Shown here: positions 18,976 to 27,855 of the stretch, in pieces
Numbering within the stretch: position 1 is the stretch's first letter
Layout of the letters: every line of letters begins with the position of its first letter
NCBI GenBank assembly: GCA_913055875.1
Contig: CAJXJY010000001.1
Span: 62,001 to 126,000, forward strand
Direction: 5' to 3'
Length of the DNA stretch: 64,000 bases
Source of the DNA: an uncultured Altererythrobacter sp.
Lineage (GTDB): Bacteria > Pseudomonadota > Alphaproteobacteria > Sphingomonadales > Sphingomonadaceae
Program-made: the position numbers and the translations under genes
Notes under the pieces: model-generated
What the model saw: only the letters and a program-made list of their open reading frames with translations
The model's database searches: none
What the model was told of the DNA's origin: nothing

Positions 18976-19286
18976 TGCGGGTCGACCAGCTGCTGTACCG
19001 GCTCCGGTTTCTCAAATCGCGTTCGCTCGCGCAGAAGCTGGTCGAAACCGGCCATGTCCGTTGCAACGGCAGCCGCGTTTCGCGCACCAGCCATCCCGTC
19101 GCCGAGGGCGATGTACTGACCTTCCCGATCGGCAAGGGGGTCAGGGTGATCGAGGTCGCGTCGCTTCCGCAACGCCGCGGCCCGGCCGCGGAAGCACAGC
19201 GCTGCTATCGGATGCTTGACGGATTCGGCCAATCGGCCCTAGCAGCGGGCGAAGGCTCAGCCAGCAAGGGAATATCGCCGCAATGA
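18975..19286 (+). CDS. S4 domain RNA-binding protein, Hsp15-like
   Basis: The 103-residue protein is an S4 domain ([20 protein letters not shown] ... [21 protein letters not shown]) with a short basic/variable tail, as in HslR/Hsp15. E. coli Hsp15 rescues stalled 50S subunits carrying peptidyl-tRNA, and a similar ribosome-related role is likely. The ATG shares a base with the helicase stop, and the stop overlaps fdxA by ATGA. Confidence 0.92.
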   Translation: MRVDQLLYRLRFLKSRSLAQKLVETGHVRCNGSRVSRTSHPVAEGDVLTFPIGKGVRVIEVASLPQRRGPAAEAQRCYRMLDGFGQSALAAGEGSASKGISPQ

Positions 19287-19621
19287 CCTATGTCGTCACC
19301 GACGCCTGCATCAAGTGCAAGTACACCGACTGCGTCGAAGTGTGTCCGGTCGACTGCTTCTACGAGGGCGAGACCATGCTGGTCATCAACCCCAGCGAAT
19401 GTATCGATTGCGGCGTGTGCGAACCCGAATGCCCGGCCGAGGCGATCCTGCCCGATACCGAGGACGGCCTCGAGAAATGGCTCGAGGTCAACACCAAGTT
19501 CTCCGCCGAATGGCCCAACATCACGAGCCAGAAGGAACCGCCCGCGGACGCCGACGAGCACAAGGGCGAAGAAGGGAAGTTCGACAAGTACTTCACGCCC
19601 GAGCCCGGCGAGGGGGATTGA
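19283..19621 (+). CDS. fdxA: Ferredoxin FdxA, 7Fe-8S type
   Basis: The 112-residue protein has two cysteine clusters in the first half: C9, C12, C17, C21 and C40, C43, C46, C50. The spacing fits one 3Fe-4S and one 4Fe-4S centre, as in Azotobacter-type FdI. The C-terminal extension is acidic and includes FSAEWPNIT, conserved in alphaproteobacterial FdxA. It carries low-potential electrons in the cytoplasm; its partner is unknown. Overlap with the S4 gene implies one mRNA. Confidence 0.96.
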   Translation: MTYVVTDACIKCKYTDCVEVCPVDCFYEGETMLVINPSECIDCGVCEPECPAEAILPDTEDGLEKWLEVNTKFSAEWPNITSQKEPPADADEHKGEEGKFDKYFTPEPGEGD

Positions 19622-20091
19622 GGGGAGTCCGTTTGCCGGAGGTGACGAGGCCTGTCACTGCCTGGCAAGCATCCGACCGCCGGGGCTGTTCCGTCCCACG
19701 TTTCCGCCCGGAGTCATTTGTTGCGTGCGGATCGGACCTCCGTCCGATCCTTGCGGCGCCGGCCCACGCCCCCACCCGGCCACCCCGACCACAGTATCCT
19801 ATGGGTGGCCGGGTGGGGGAGTGGGCCGGTGGCGCTTCTGGCGGTCCGACGATTGCCACGCCGCGACAGCCATCGTCACCACCAGCCAACCTAATGACTC
19901 GCAATTTTGTTGCGATTGTGTTATATAATGTAAGCAACTGCACCGGTTTGGTCCCGGTGACGGTCGAGACAGTACGGAAAGGCAGGACCACTCGCGACAG
20001 TTCAGACGAGGGTTTCGACCGCGCCGCTAGGCCCGGGCGCTGGCCCCCTTGACACTCCGCGACGGGCCCGACCGCGACGAAAGGAATGTGC
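19622..20091. repeat. Intergenic repeat copy C and carD upstream region
   Basis: No gene is present in these 470 bp. Modules are inverted alpha 19635-19683, gamma 19720-19752 (GGATCGGAC-CTCC-GTCCGATCC), beta about 19756-19835 with the GCGCCGGCCC-type outer arm, and a second alpha 19836-19886 with ends CTGGCGGT/ACCACCAG. The last 200 bp form the AT-richer carD leader. Confidence 0.88.
19899..19929 (+). promoter_or_regulatory. carD promoter region with TCGCAA-N5-TTGCGA palindrome
   Basis: An inverted repeat TCGCAA-TTTTG-TTGCGA occupies 19899-19915. A perfect -10 hexamer TATAAT follows at 19924-19929. No canonical -35 stands at the right distance, so activation or an operator function of the palindrome is plausible. 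The leader to carD would be about 155 nt. Confidence 0.5.
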
Positions 20092-20628
20092 ATGGCAAGC
20101 AATGCCCCCGCTTTCGAAGTCGGCGACTATGTCGTCTATCCCAAGCACGGCGTCGGCCGTGTCATCGAGCTGCAGAACGAGGAAATCGCCGGCATGCAGC
20201 TCGAGCTCTACGTGCTCCGCTTCGAGAAGGAGCGCATGACGCTGCGCGTACCCACCAACAAGGTCGAATCGATCGGCATGCGCAAGCTGTCTTCCGACAA
20301 GACGCTGAAGGAGGCGATGGATACGCTCAAGGGCAAGCCCAAGGTCAAGCGCACCATGTGGAGCCGCCGGGCGCAGGAATACGAAGCGAAGATCAATTCG
20401 GGCGAGATCGTGCTGATCGCCGAGGTGACGCGCGACCTGTTCCGCCCCGACGATCAGCCCGAGCAGAGCTATTCCGAACGGCAGATCTTCGAAGCCGCAT
20501 CGAGCCGCCTCGCGCGCGAACTGGCAGCGATGGAGAAGACCGACGAGCCGACCGCGCTCGAGAAGATCCTCGACGTGCTGCGCGAACACGCGCCGCAATA
20601 TTACAACAACGACGACGACGACGCCTGA
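20092..20628 (+). CDS. carD: CarD family transcriptional regulator
   Basis: The 178-residue protein has the CarD/CdnL RNA-polymerase-interacting Tudor-like domain at the N terminus (FEVGDYVVYPKHGVGRV, about 8-24), followed by a helical DNA-binding domain (VKRTMWSRRAQEYEAKI). It ends in an acidic NNDDDDA tail. CdnL-type proteins stabilise the open complex at promoters such as rRNA promoters and link growth to metabolism in Caulobacter. ATG 20092 lies a proper distance from AAGGAA; ATG 20086 overlaps that site. Confidence 0.95.
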   Translation: MASNAPAFEVGDYVVYPKHGVGRVIELQNEEIAGMQLELYVLRFEKERMTLRVPTNKVESIGMRKLSSDKTLKEAMDTLKGKPKVKRTMWSRRAQEYEAKINSGEIVLIAEVTRDLFRPDDQPEQSYSERQIFEAASSRLARELAAMEKTDEPTALEKILDVLREHAPQYYNNDDDDA

Positions 20629-20655
20629 TCGATCGGCGCCGTTTCGGAACGACGA

Positions 20656-20682
20656 GGGCCGTCCGCGAGGGCGGCCCTTTTC
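20656..20682 (+). terminator. Rho-independent terminator after carD
   Basis: GGGCCGTCC (20656-20664) pairs with GGGCGGCCC (20669-20677) across GCGA, and TTTTC follows. It lies 28 bp after the carD stop. Confidence 0.8.
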
Positions 20683-20760
20683 GTATGCCCCCTTGATGCG
20701 CCGCGTTTGCTGTATTATGTCGGCAATACGCTTTCGCAGCTCGCTTTCGAGGAGGATACA

Positions 20761-21540
20761 ATGAATTTCGCCAAACTGTTGCGCGGCCTGGCTCCCATCG
20801 CGGCGGTCGCGCTCGCGGCCGGTCTCGCCGGCTGCAAGGACATGAACATCTCGATCGGCGACAGCGAGGGCGTGCCGCTCGCCGAGCTCGACATGAGCGG
20901 CGATCCGCCGACCGAATTGGTGCTCGCCGCACCGGACAGCGTGGTGCTGACCGACGGCGACACGCTGACGATCGATGTCGAAGGCGACCGGGACGCGGTC
21001 GACGTGATGCGTTTCACGCTCGAGGACGGTACGCTCGGCATCCTGCGCGAGAACGACAGCGATGTCGACGGGCGCGCGACCGTGCGCGTCACCATGCCGA
21101 GCCCGCGCGCGATCGTGATCGCCGGGTCGGGCGGAGTGGCGGCGCAATCGATGGCCGAGGAGGCCAGTGTAACGATTGCCGGGACCGGACGCCTCGACGT
21201 GGCGAGTGTCCGCGCCGACAAGCTCGACGTGAACGTGATGGGCTCCGGGACCTTCGGTGCCGCGGGCTCGGCGAAATCGCTCGACCTGACGGTTGCCGGT
21301 TCGGGCAGCATGGAAGCCGCCGGGCTCAAGGTCGACGGCGCCGATATCTCGATCATGGGATCGGGCGATGCCGAATTCGCCTCAGACGGCAAGGTCGAGG
21401 CGAGCGTGATGGGATCGGGCAATGTCACGATCACCGGCAATGCGACCTGCACCGTCAACTCGATGGGTTCGGGCACGGTCACCTGCCGCGCCACCGCCCC
21501 GGCGGCGGACGACGAGGAAACCGGCGACAGCGAAAGCTGA
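20761..21540 (+). CDS. DUF2807 (GIN domain) lipoprotein
   Basis: The 259-residue protein starts with a lipoprotein signal (lipobox LAGC, Cys at about 24) after a GAGGAGG ribosome-binding site. The mature part is a repetitive right-handed beta-helix with repeated GSG turns (IAGSGG, VMGSGT, VAGSGS, IMGSGD, VMGSGN, SMGSGT). This is the head-GIN/DUF2807 pattern. It is probably anchored in the outer or inner membrane facing the periplasm; its function is unknown. It ends in an acidic tail. Confidence 0.88.
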   Translation: MNFAKLLRGLAPIAAVALAAGLAGCKDMNISIGDSEGVPLAELDMSGDPPTELVLAAPDSVVLTDGDTLTIDVEGDRDAVDVMRFTLEDGTLGILRENDSDVDGRATVRVTMPSPRAIVIAGSGGVAAQSMAEEASVTIAGTGRLDVASVRADKLDVNVMGSGTFGAAGSAKSLDLTVAGSGSMEAAGLKVDGADISIMGSGDAEFASDGKVEASVMGSGNVTITGNATCTVNSMGSGTVTCRATAPAADDEETGDSES

Positions 21541-21592
21541 TTCATCGACGGCAAAGCCGGAAGCGGCTATGCCGCGCGGGAAAGGAATTTCC

Positions 21593-21925
21593 ATGCGCGG
21601 CATAGCCCTTCCCCTGTCCGCAGCGCTAGCCCTGCTGTTGCCGGGCTGCGTCGCCAAGACCGCCTTCGACGTCGCAACCGCCCCGGTACGGGTTGCGGGC
21701 AAGGCGGTCGACCTCGCCACCACCAGCCAGTCCGAGGCCGACGAGAAGCGCGGGCGCGAGATCCGCAAGCGCGAAGAACGGCTCGGCAAGCTGCAGCGCC
21801 GCTACGAGGACCAGCTCGACGATTGCCGCGACGGCGACCGCCGGGCGTGCAGCAACGCGCAGACCACCTATGCCGAAATCCAGGGGATTCTGCCGACCAT
21901 CCCCGCCGAACCCGACGACGACTAG
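21593..21925 (+). CDS. Small lipoprotein with coiled-coil segment
   Basis: The 110-residue protein begins MRGIALPLSAALALLLPGC, a lipoprotein signal with Cys19. An alpha-helical, charged region (KRGREIRKREERLGKLQRRYEDQL) follows, then two cysteines (DCRDGDRRACSNA). I do not recognise a named family. ATG 21593 is 7 nt after AAAGGA; ATG 21569 is possible but lacks such a site. It follows the GIN lipoprotein by 52 bp and probably shares its mRNA. Its end overlaps the convergent Sua5 gene by 4 bases. Confidence 0.75.
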   Translation: MRGIALPLSAALALLLPGCVAKTAFDVATAPVRVAGKAVDLATTSQSEADEKRGREIRKREERLGKLQRRYEDQLDDCRDGDRRACSNAQTTYAEIQGILPTIPAEPDDD

Positions 21926-22878
21926 GCTGCGGCGCGGCGCAATCGGTCGTTGATGGCGCGGCCCAGGCCCCTGTCCGGAATTTCGGCGACCGCGATCCGC
22001 GGTTCCGGCGCGGCCGATGCCCGGTGCAGCGCCTGATAGAGACGCTGCGCTGCAACGCGCAGATCGCCCGTTTCGGACAGCGAGAAATCACCCGCGATCG
22101 GCCCGAATCCGATGAAATATTCGCCATCGTCCGGCACGCTGGCGTTCAGCCGGACGGGCTTGCCGGGCGAATAATGGCTGGCCAGCTGCCCCGGCGCCTC
22201 GATTCGCCCCGCGGCGGCACGCGGGCGCTCACGCGCCACATCCTCGAAATAGTGATCGAAGATCGCGTCGACATCGACCGGGCCCGGGCGCAATTCCTCC
22301 CACGTGCCGTCTTGCCGGATCGCCAGGATCGTCGATTCGATACCGTTCTCGCACTCGCCCGCATCGAGAACCAGATCGATCCGCCCGTCGAGAGTGGCTG
22401 CATGCGTTGCGCTGGTCGGGCTGACGAAACCGCTGCGATTGGCCGACGGCGCGGCGAGCGGCACTCCCGCTGCAGCGATTACCGCCTGCATGACCGGGTG
22501 CGCGGGCATGCGGATCGCCACGGTATCGAGCCCGGCGGTCACTGCGGGTGCGAGCGCGGCGCGCGCGGCGAGCGGGAGCACCAGCGTCAGCGGCCCCGGC
22601 CAGGCGACGTCCGCAACGATATCGGCATCGGTGCTCCATCGGGCTATGCGCCTGGCCTGCTCCACGTTCGCGACATGCACGATCAACGGGTTGAACGAGG
22701 GACGGCCCTTCGCCTCGTAGATACGCGCCACCGCATCCGCATCGTCGGCGCGCGCGGCAAGGCCGTAGACGGTTTCGGTCGGAACGGCGACAAGCCCGCC
22801 GTCGCGCAGGATCTGTGCCGCGCGGACGATGCCCGCCGCATCGGCCGGCAGCACTTGCGTAGCGTTCTTGCCCGTCAT
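21922..22878 (-). CDS. tsaC: L-threonylcarbamoyladenylate synthase, Sua5-type
   Basis: The 318-residue protein makes the threonylcarbamoyl-AMP used for the t6A37 modification of ANN-decoding tRNAs. The N-terminal YrdC domain has PTETVYGLAARA (33-44), KGRPSFNPLIVHV, and the SANRSG segment. A C-terminal Sua5 domain follows (HYSPGKPVRLNA), so this is the long Sua5/YwlC form and not the short TsaC. Essential in most bacteria. Confidence 0.95.
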   Translation of the reverse strand: MTGKNATQVLPADAAGIVRAAQILRDGGLVAVPTETVYGLAARADDADAVARIYEAKGRPSFNPLIVHVANVEQARRIARWSTDADIVADVAWPGPLTLVLPLAARAALAPAVTAGLDTVAIRMPAHPVMQAVIAAAGVPLAAPSANRSGFVSPTSATHAATLDGRIDLVLDAGECENGIESTILAIRQDGTWEELRPGPVDVDAIFDHYFEDVARERPRAAAGRIEAPGQLASHYSPGKPVRLNASVPDDGEYFIGFGPIAGDFSLSETGDLRVAAQRLYQALHRASAAPEPRIAVAEIPDRGLGRAINDRLRRAAA

Positions 22879-22929
22879 GGGCGCGGCCTATAGGTGAATG
22901 GCCCGCCAAGCCAAGAGGATGTTGCCCCC

Positions 22930-24672
22930 GTGATTCCCTATTCGCCCGCCACGCAGGACCAGCTGCTCGCCATCCGCACCAATGCCGGGATCGCCGAGCT
23001 GGCGCAGAGCGAGCGTTTCGCCGCCGCCGAGCCGGACCTGGTCGAGGCGATCGTCGAGGGCGTCGGCGCGCTGGCGGCGGGCGAGTGGGCACCGCTCAAC
23101 CGCAGCGGCGATCTCGCAGGCAGCAGGCTCGAAAACGGCGTGGTCCGCGCGCCCGATGGGTTCGCCGAGGCCTACGACCACTATGTCGAACAGGGCTGGA
23201 ACGCGATCGCCTCGCCCGAAGAACATGGCGGGCAGGGCCTGCCCTTCACGCTCGCCTGCAACGTGCTCGAGAATCTCGGTACCGCCAACATGGCGTTCAA
23301 CCTGCTGCCGATGCTGTCGGTCGGCGCGATCGAGGCGCTCGACCATCACGGCAGCGATGCGCAGAAGGCGAAATACCTGCCGAAGCTGGTCAGCGGCGAA
23401 TGGTCGGGAACGATGAACCTGACCGAACCGCAGGCGGGCAGCGATGTCGGCGCGCTGCGGACCACCGCCACCCCGATCGAGGGCGGCGAACACGCGGGCA
23501 AGTACCGCATTCAGGGCCAGAAGATCTACATCACTTGGGGCGAGCACGAACTGGCCGGGAACATCGTCCACCTGGTGCTCGCGCGCCTCCCCGATGCACC
23601 CGAGGGCAGCCGCGGCATCTCGCTGTTCGTCGTGCCGAAATATCACGTCAACGAAGACGGCTCGCTCGGCCCCAAAAACGACCTCAGATGCGTCAGCCTC
23701 GAGCACAAGCTCGGCATCAACGCCTCGCCCACCTGCGTGATGAGCTACGGCGACAACGACGCGTGTATCGGCGAGCTGGTCGGCGCGGAGAATCGCGGGC
23801 TGGCGGCGATGTTCACCATGATGAACAATGCCCGCATCAATGTCGGCAATCAGGGCGTCCAGATCGGCGAACGCGCGACGCAGCAGGCGATCGCCTTTGC
23901 CGCCGAGCGGATCCAGTCGGCGCGCGCCGGAGCGGCGGACAGGTCGCCGGTGGCGATCGTCGAGCACCCCGACGTGCGCCGGATGCTGCTGCGGATGAAG
24001 GCGCTGACCGAAGGCGCGCGCGCGCTGCTCTATTACACCGCCGGGCAGGTCGACCGCGGGACGATCGGCGACGAAGCCGCCGCCCGCCGCGCCGACGTGC
24101 TGGTGCCGATGCTCAAGGCGTGGGGCACCGATATCGGGATCGAGATCGCCAGCCTCGGCGTGCAGGTGCATGGCGGGATGGGCTTCGTCGAGGAGACCGG
24201 CGCCGCGCAGCACTACCGCGACGCGCGCATCGCGCCGATCTACGAAGGCACCAACGGGATCCAGGCGGCCGATCTGGTCACGCGCAAGCTCGGGCTCGAA
24301 GGGGGCGAGGTGTTCGCCGCGCTGATGGCCGATATCGCGCGCGACACCGCCGACGAGCCCGCGCTGTTCGCGCTGGCGGGCGATTGCGCCGCGATCGCCA
24401 CCTGGATGCGCGACGAGGCCAGCCTCGACGACCGTCTCGCGGGCAGCGTACCGTTCTGCACCATGTGCGCAGTGGCGGTCGCCGGGTGGCAACTGCTCGC
24501 CCAACTTCGCGCGGTCGAGGCGGGCGAGGCACCGTCACTCGCCGCGACCAAGCCGGCGACAGTGCGGTTCTTCCTCGACCGGGTCGTCGCCGAGGCAGCG
24601 GGCCTCAAATCCTCTGCTGTCGCAGGCGCAGAGCCGCTCTACACGCTCACCTCCGACCAGCTCGCCGGCTGA
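22930..24672 (+). CDS. Acyl-CoA dehydrogenase, long (C-terminal extension) type
   Basis: The 580-residue flavoenzyme has the acyl-CoA dehydrogenase N, middle (LTEPQAGSDVGALRTTA) and C domains plus a roughly 130-residue extra C-terminal domain, as in DmdC/AidB-like members. YEGTNGIQAADLVTRKL with its catalytic-type acidic region is present. It should oxidise an acyl-CoA and pass electrons to ETF. GTG 22930 (MIPYSPATQDQL) was preferred because that N terminus is typical of the family; a start at 22894 is open too. The DUF815 gene follows after 2 bp. Confidence 0.93.
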   Translation: MIPYSPATQDQLLAIRTNAGIAELAQSERFAAAEPDLVEAIVEGVGALAAGEWAPLNRSGDLAGSRLENGVVRAPDGFAEAYDHYVEQGWNAIASPEEHGGQGLPFTLACNVLENLGTANMAFNLLPMLSVGAIEALDHHGSDAQKAKYLPKLVSGEWSGTMNLTEPQAGSDVGALRTTATPIEGGEHAGKYRIQGQKIYITWGEHELAGNIVHLVLARLPDAPEGSRGISLFVVPKYHVNEDGSLGPKNDLRCVSLEHKLGINASPTCVMSYGDNDACIGELVGAENRGLAAMFTMMNNARINVGNQGVQIGERATQQAIAFAAERIQSARAGAADRSPVAIVEHPDVRRMLLRMKALTEGARALLYYTAGQVDRGTIGDEAAARRADVLVPMLKAWGTDIGIEIASLGVQVHGGMGFVEETGAAQHYRDARIAPIYEGTNGIQAADLVTRKLGLEGGEVFAALMADIARDTADEPALFALAGDCAAIATWMRDEASLDDRLAGSVPFCTMCAVAVAGWQLLAQLRAVEAGEAPSLAATKPATVRFFLDRVVAEAAGLKSSAVAGAEPLYTLTSDQLAG

Positions 24673-24674
24673 CA

Positions 24675-25445
24675 ATGACGGACGTGACCGATCCGGACTG
24701 GACCGCCTGCCCGGCCTATGTGTGGGACGGGGCCGAGGGGCGCGGCATTGCGGAGATCGATGCGTTGCCACTGGCACGCCTGATCGGAATCGACCGGCAG
24801 AAGCAGCGCGTGGTGGAAAATGTCGAGCGACTGGCGCGCGGCCATGCGGCGCACGACATGCTGCTGTGGGGCGCACGCGGCATGGGCAAGTCGGCGCTGC
24901 TTCGCGCCGCGATGGTGGCGGCGCAGGACCGGCACGAACACAGCCCCGCACTGGTCCAGGTAGGATCGGCCGCGCTCGAAACCCTGCCCGCGCTGTTCCG
25001 GCTGCTGGCGGGTGTGGAGCGCCGCTTTCTCGTTTTCATCGACGATCTCGGTTTCGACGACGACGATACGCTCGGGCCCCGGCGGCTACGCAGCTGGCTC
25101 GAGGGCGGGGTCGAGGCGCGGCCGGGCAATGTCCGTCTTGCCGTCACGTCGAACCGGCGCGCGATCCTCGCCCGGCAGCTTTCGGAACAGGACGATCCGG
25201 TCAATCCGCGCGACGTGGTCGATGATCGGCTCGCCCTGGCCGACCGGTTCGGGATCGCGCTGGGCTTCCACGCCTGCGACAAGGCGACCTACCTCGAGAT
25301 CGTGCGCGCCCATGCCGAGGCCTACGGGCTCGACTGGTCCGAAGAGGGCGCGATGGATTGGGCCAATGAACGCGGCGCGCGCTCGGGACGTACCGCGTGG
25401 CAATATGTCACGGAACTGGCGGGGCGGGCGGGGAAAGTGGTTTAG
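24675..25445 (+). CDS. DUF815 family AAA ATPase
   Basis: The 256-residue protein has P-loop WGARGMGKSALLRA (about residues 74-87), Walker B FLVFIDDLGFDDDD, and VTSNRRAIL/RFGIALGF downstream, all diagnostic for DUF815 ATPases. The biological role of the family is not established. The start codon lies 2 bp after the acyl-CoA dehydrogenase stop, so the two are co-transcribed, although no functional link is obvious. Confidence 0.92.
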   Translation: MTDVTDPDWTACPAYVWDGAEGRGIAEIDALPLARLIGIDRQKQRVVENVERLARGHAAHDMLLWGARGMGKSALLRAAMVAAQDRHEHSPALVQVGSAALETLPALFRLLAGVERRFLVFIDDLGFDDDDTLGPRRLRSWLEGGVEARPGNVRLAVTSNRRAILARQLSEQDDPVNPRDVVDDRLALADRFGIALGFHACDKATYLEIVRAHAEAYGLDWSEEGAMDWANERGARSGRTAWQYVTELAGRAGKVV

Positions 25446-25732
25446 AGGCTCTGTTGCGTGCGGTCGGGACGTCCGTCCCTCCCTTGGCTGTTCCATCCCA
25501 CGCCCCCACCCGGAGCTTTGTTTTCTGGCGGTGACGCGGCTTGTCGCTGATTTGCAGACATCGGACCGCCAGAAGCGGCACCGGCCCACTCCCCCGCCCG
25601 GCCACCCCGACCATAGTATCCTATGGGTGGCCGGGCGCGGGAGTGGGCCGGTACCGCAAGGGACGCACGGACGTGCGGCCCGCACGCAACCAGGACTCAT
25701 GCCGCTACCGCCTCAACTCTGCCTCAACAGAT
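25446..25732. repeat. Intergenic repeat copy D in a convergent gap
   Basis: Order is gamma 25452-25484, a partial beta end, inverted alpha 25525-25572 (ends CTGGCGGT/ACCGCCAG, a compensated change), beta 25581-25651 with CCGGCCCACT-type arms, then a reversed gamma 25658-25690 (core GGGACGCAC/GTGCGGCCC). Confidence 0.88.
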
Positions 25733-27178
25733 CTAACGCGGATCGTCGTCCTCCCGGAACGTGGCCGTGGCATTGCCCGTCAGTTCGCGCCGCGGAGCAA
25801 GCGGTTCACTGCGCCGGCGCTCGATCGCCGCGGCGGGTTCGGCCCCCGGAGCAATCACGCGCCAGATGATCCCTGCAGTGTCGTCGCTGACCAGCAGCGC
25901 GCCGTCGCCGGCCCATTCGACCCAGGTCGGCCTCCCGCGCGTGGTTCCCTCGCCCGTCAGGAAGCCGCCGAGCACTTTCACCGGCTTGCCCTGCGGATTG
26001 CCGCGCTCGTCGAACGCGACATAGACCACGTCGTAGCCCGAGGGCGGCTTGCGGTTCCACGAGCCGTGCCGCGCGATAAACGCGCCCTGCCCGAACGCTC
26101 CGCCCATCCGGCTGCCTTCCTCGGTGAACACGAGCCCCAGCGCGGCGACATGCGGCCCTAGCGCGTATTCGGGCCGGCGGGTGTATTCCTGCATGTATTG
26201 CGGCATCGGTTCCTCGACGCGGCGGTCGTAATTGTCGCCCCAGTAGATCCACGGCCAGCCGTACTGCGCGCCGAGCGGCACGTTGGTGAGGTAGTCGGGC
26301 ACCAGGTCCGAGCCGAGCATGTCGCGCTCGTTGACGGTGGTCCACAACTCGTCGCTCCACGGGTTCCATGCCAGCCCGTTGGGATTGCGCAGGCCCGCCG
26401 CGAACACGCGCGCGCTGCCGCTGGCGACATCGTATTCCCAGATCGCCGCGCGGCCCTCCTCGACGTCCATCCCCTGCTCGCCGATATTGGAAACCGACCC
26501 CACCGCTACGTAAAGCTTGGCGCCGTCGGGCGAGAGTTCGAGATTGCGCATCCAGTGCCCGCCGCCGGGCGGCAGATCCATCAGCTTGCGCCCCTCGCCG
26601 CCGAGCGCGGTATCGCCCGGGCTGTAGGGAAAGGCGAGCACCGCGTCGTGATTGGCGACGTAGAGCGTACCGTCGCCCCAGGCGATGCCCGATGGCGAAT
26701 CCAGCTCGTCGGTCAGTACCACCGGCGCCTCGGTCGCGCCGTCGCCGTTGGTATCGCGCAGCAGGACCAGCTGGTTGGCCGATACGCCCTTGGCCCCCGC
26801 ACGGCTCATCAGCATGTCGGCAATCCAGCCGGTAATCCCTCCGCCGTCCTCGCGTGCAGGCGCGCGTGTCAGCGTGACGAGGATATCGCCGTTGGGCAGT
26901 GCATGGAGCACGCGCGGATGGTCGAGCCCGTCGGCAAAACGCGTCACCGCGAGACCTTCGGCGGCCTGCGGTACCGCATCGTCCGCCCAGCCGACCGGCT
27001 CGGCGATGCGGACGGTCGGGAACATCTCCGCATCCGCTTCCTCGAGCTGGGGATCGGTTCCGGTCACCGCATCGACCGACAAGTCGGCCGTATCGCCGCG
27101 ATAGACCCAGACGGCGAACGCGACGAGGATGAGAAGGAGGACGAGAAGTCCGACGAGAATCTTGCGGCCGATGCTCAT
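25733..27178 (-). CDS. PQQ-dependent sugar dehydrogenase / sorbosone dehydrogenase-like, membrane anchored
   Basis: The 481-residue protein has one N-terminal membrane helix (about 8-28) and then a six-bladed beta-propeller of the soluble glucose/L-sorbosone dehydrogenase type. Typical segments are HPRVLHALPNGDILVT, SPSGIAWGDGTLYVAN, GLRNPNGLAWNPWSDELW and FIARHGSWNRKPPSGYDVV. The active site should face the periplasm and reduce the respiratory chain. No PQQ synthesis genes are in this window. It converges on the DUF815 gene across repeat copy D. Confidence 0.9.
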   Translation of the reverse strand: MSIGRKILVGLLVLLLILVAFAVWVYRGDTADLSVDAVTGTDPQLEEADAEMFPTVRIAEPVGWADDAVPQAAEGLAVTRFADGLDHPRVLHALPNGDILVTLTRAPAREDGGGITGWIADMLMSRAGAKGVSANQLVLLRDTNGDGATEAPVVLTDELDSPSGIAWGDGTLYVANHDAVLAFPYSPGDTALGGEGRKLMDLPPGGGHWMRNLELSPDGAKLYVAVGSVSNIGEQGMDVEEGRAAIWEYDVASGSARVFAAGLRNPNGLAWNPWSDELWTTVNERDMLGSDLVPDYLTNVPLGAQYGWPWIYWGDNYDRRVEEPMPQYMQEYTRRPEYALGPHVAALGLVFTEEGSRMGGAFGQGAFIARHGSWNRKPPSGYDVVYVAFDERGNPQGKPVKVLGGFLTGEGTTRGRPTWVEWAGDGALLVSDDTAGIIWRVIAPGAEPAAAIERRRSEPLAPRRELTGNATATFREDDDPR

Positions 27179-27240
27179 AGGCGCTGGATAGGGCCAAGCC
27201 GGGCTTGCGGCAATGGCGCAGCGCGCTAGAGCGGGCGCCG

Positions 27241-27723
27241 ATGTACGATTTCCAGCCCGACGCGGACCTCGCCAAGCCCGAACTGTACCGCCAACTGGCC
27301 GATGCCGCCGCGGCGCTCACCGAAGGCGAGAGCGACGGCGTCGCCAACATGGCCAACATCGCCGCGCTGATGCGCGAATTCGTGCCCGACCTCAACTGGG
27401 CAGGATTCTACCGCACGATCGGCGGCGAACTCGTGCTCGGTCCCTTCATCGGGCGCCCCGCCTGCATCCGTATTCCACTCGGCCAAGGCGTCTGCGGCGC
27501 TGCTGCAGCATCGGGCGAGACGCAGCTGGTCGATGATGTGCACGCCTTCCCCGGCCACATCGCCTGCGATGCAGCGAGCCGTTCGGAACTCGTGGTGCCC
27601 GTCATGCGCGACGGGACGGTCGTGGCCGTAATCGACCTCGACAGCCCGCTCCCGGCGCGCTTCGACCGGGACGATGCGGCGGGCATCGAGCGGCTGGCGG
27701 TGGTCATTTCCGACCGGATCTGA
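27241..27723 (+). CDS. msrC: Free methionine-(R)-sulfoxide reductase (GAF domain)
   Basis: The 160-residue GAF protein carries the three conserved cysteines of fRMsr: C75 (RPACIRIP), C85 (GQGVCG) and C109 (HIACD). NWAGFYR near residue 53 and ELVVPV near 120 are also typical. It reduces free methionine-R-sulfoxide with thioredoxin as reductant. It diverges from the sugar dehydrogenase with 62 bp between the starts. Confidence 0.95.
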   Translation: MYDFQPDADLAKPELYRQLADAAAALTEGESDGVANMANIAALMREFVPDLNWAGFYRTIGGELVLGPFIGRPACIRIPLGQGVCGAAAASGETQLVDDVHAFPGHIACDAASRSELVVPVMRDGTVVAVIDLDSPLPARFDRDDAAGIERLAVVISDRI

Positions 27724-27855
27724 CCCGGCGCGCGACGAACCGCCCCGAAACGGGACATCCCCGGGGCCGGCCTTGGGAACTGGCGCGATACGATGGTAGA
27801 TTTTCCGTTAATGCGCGGGAATCGGTCCTGCGCGAATCGAGTTTGGGGAATCCGC

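Noticed and set aside
19593-20102. Open frames running through intergenic repeats (also at 12020-12361, 25408-25700, 57308-57625)
   Set aside because: They translate the palindromic modules, for example HPATPTIVSYGWPGGGVG peptides, in several frames and orientations. They are repeat sequence, not genes.
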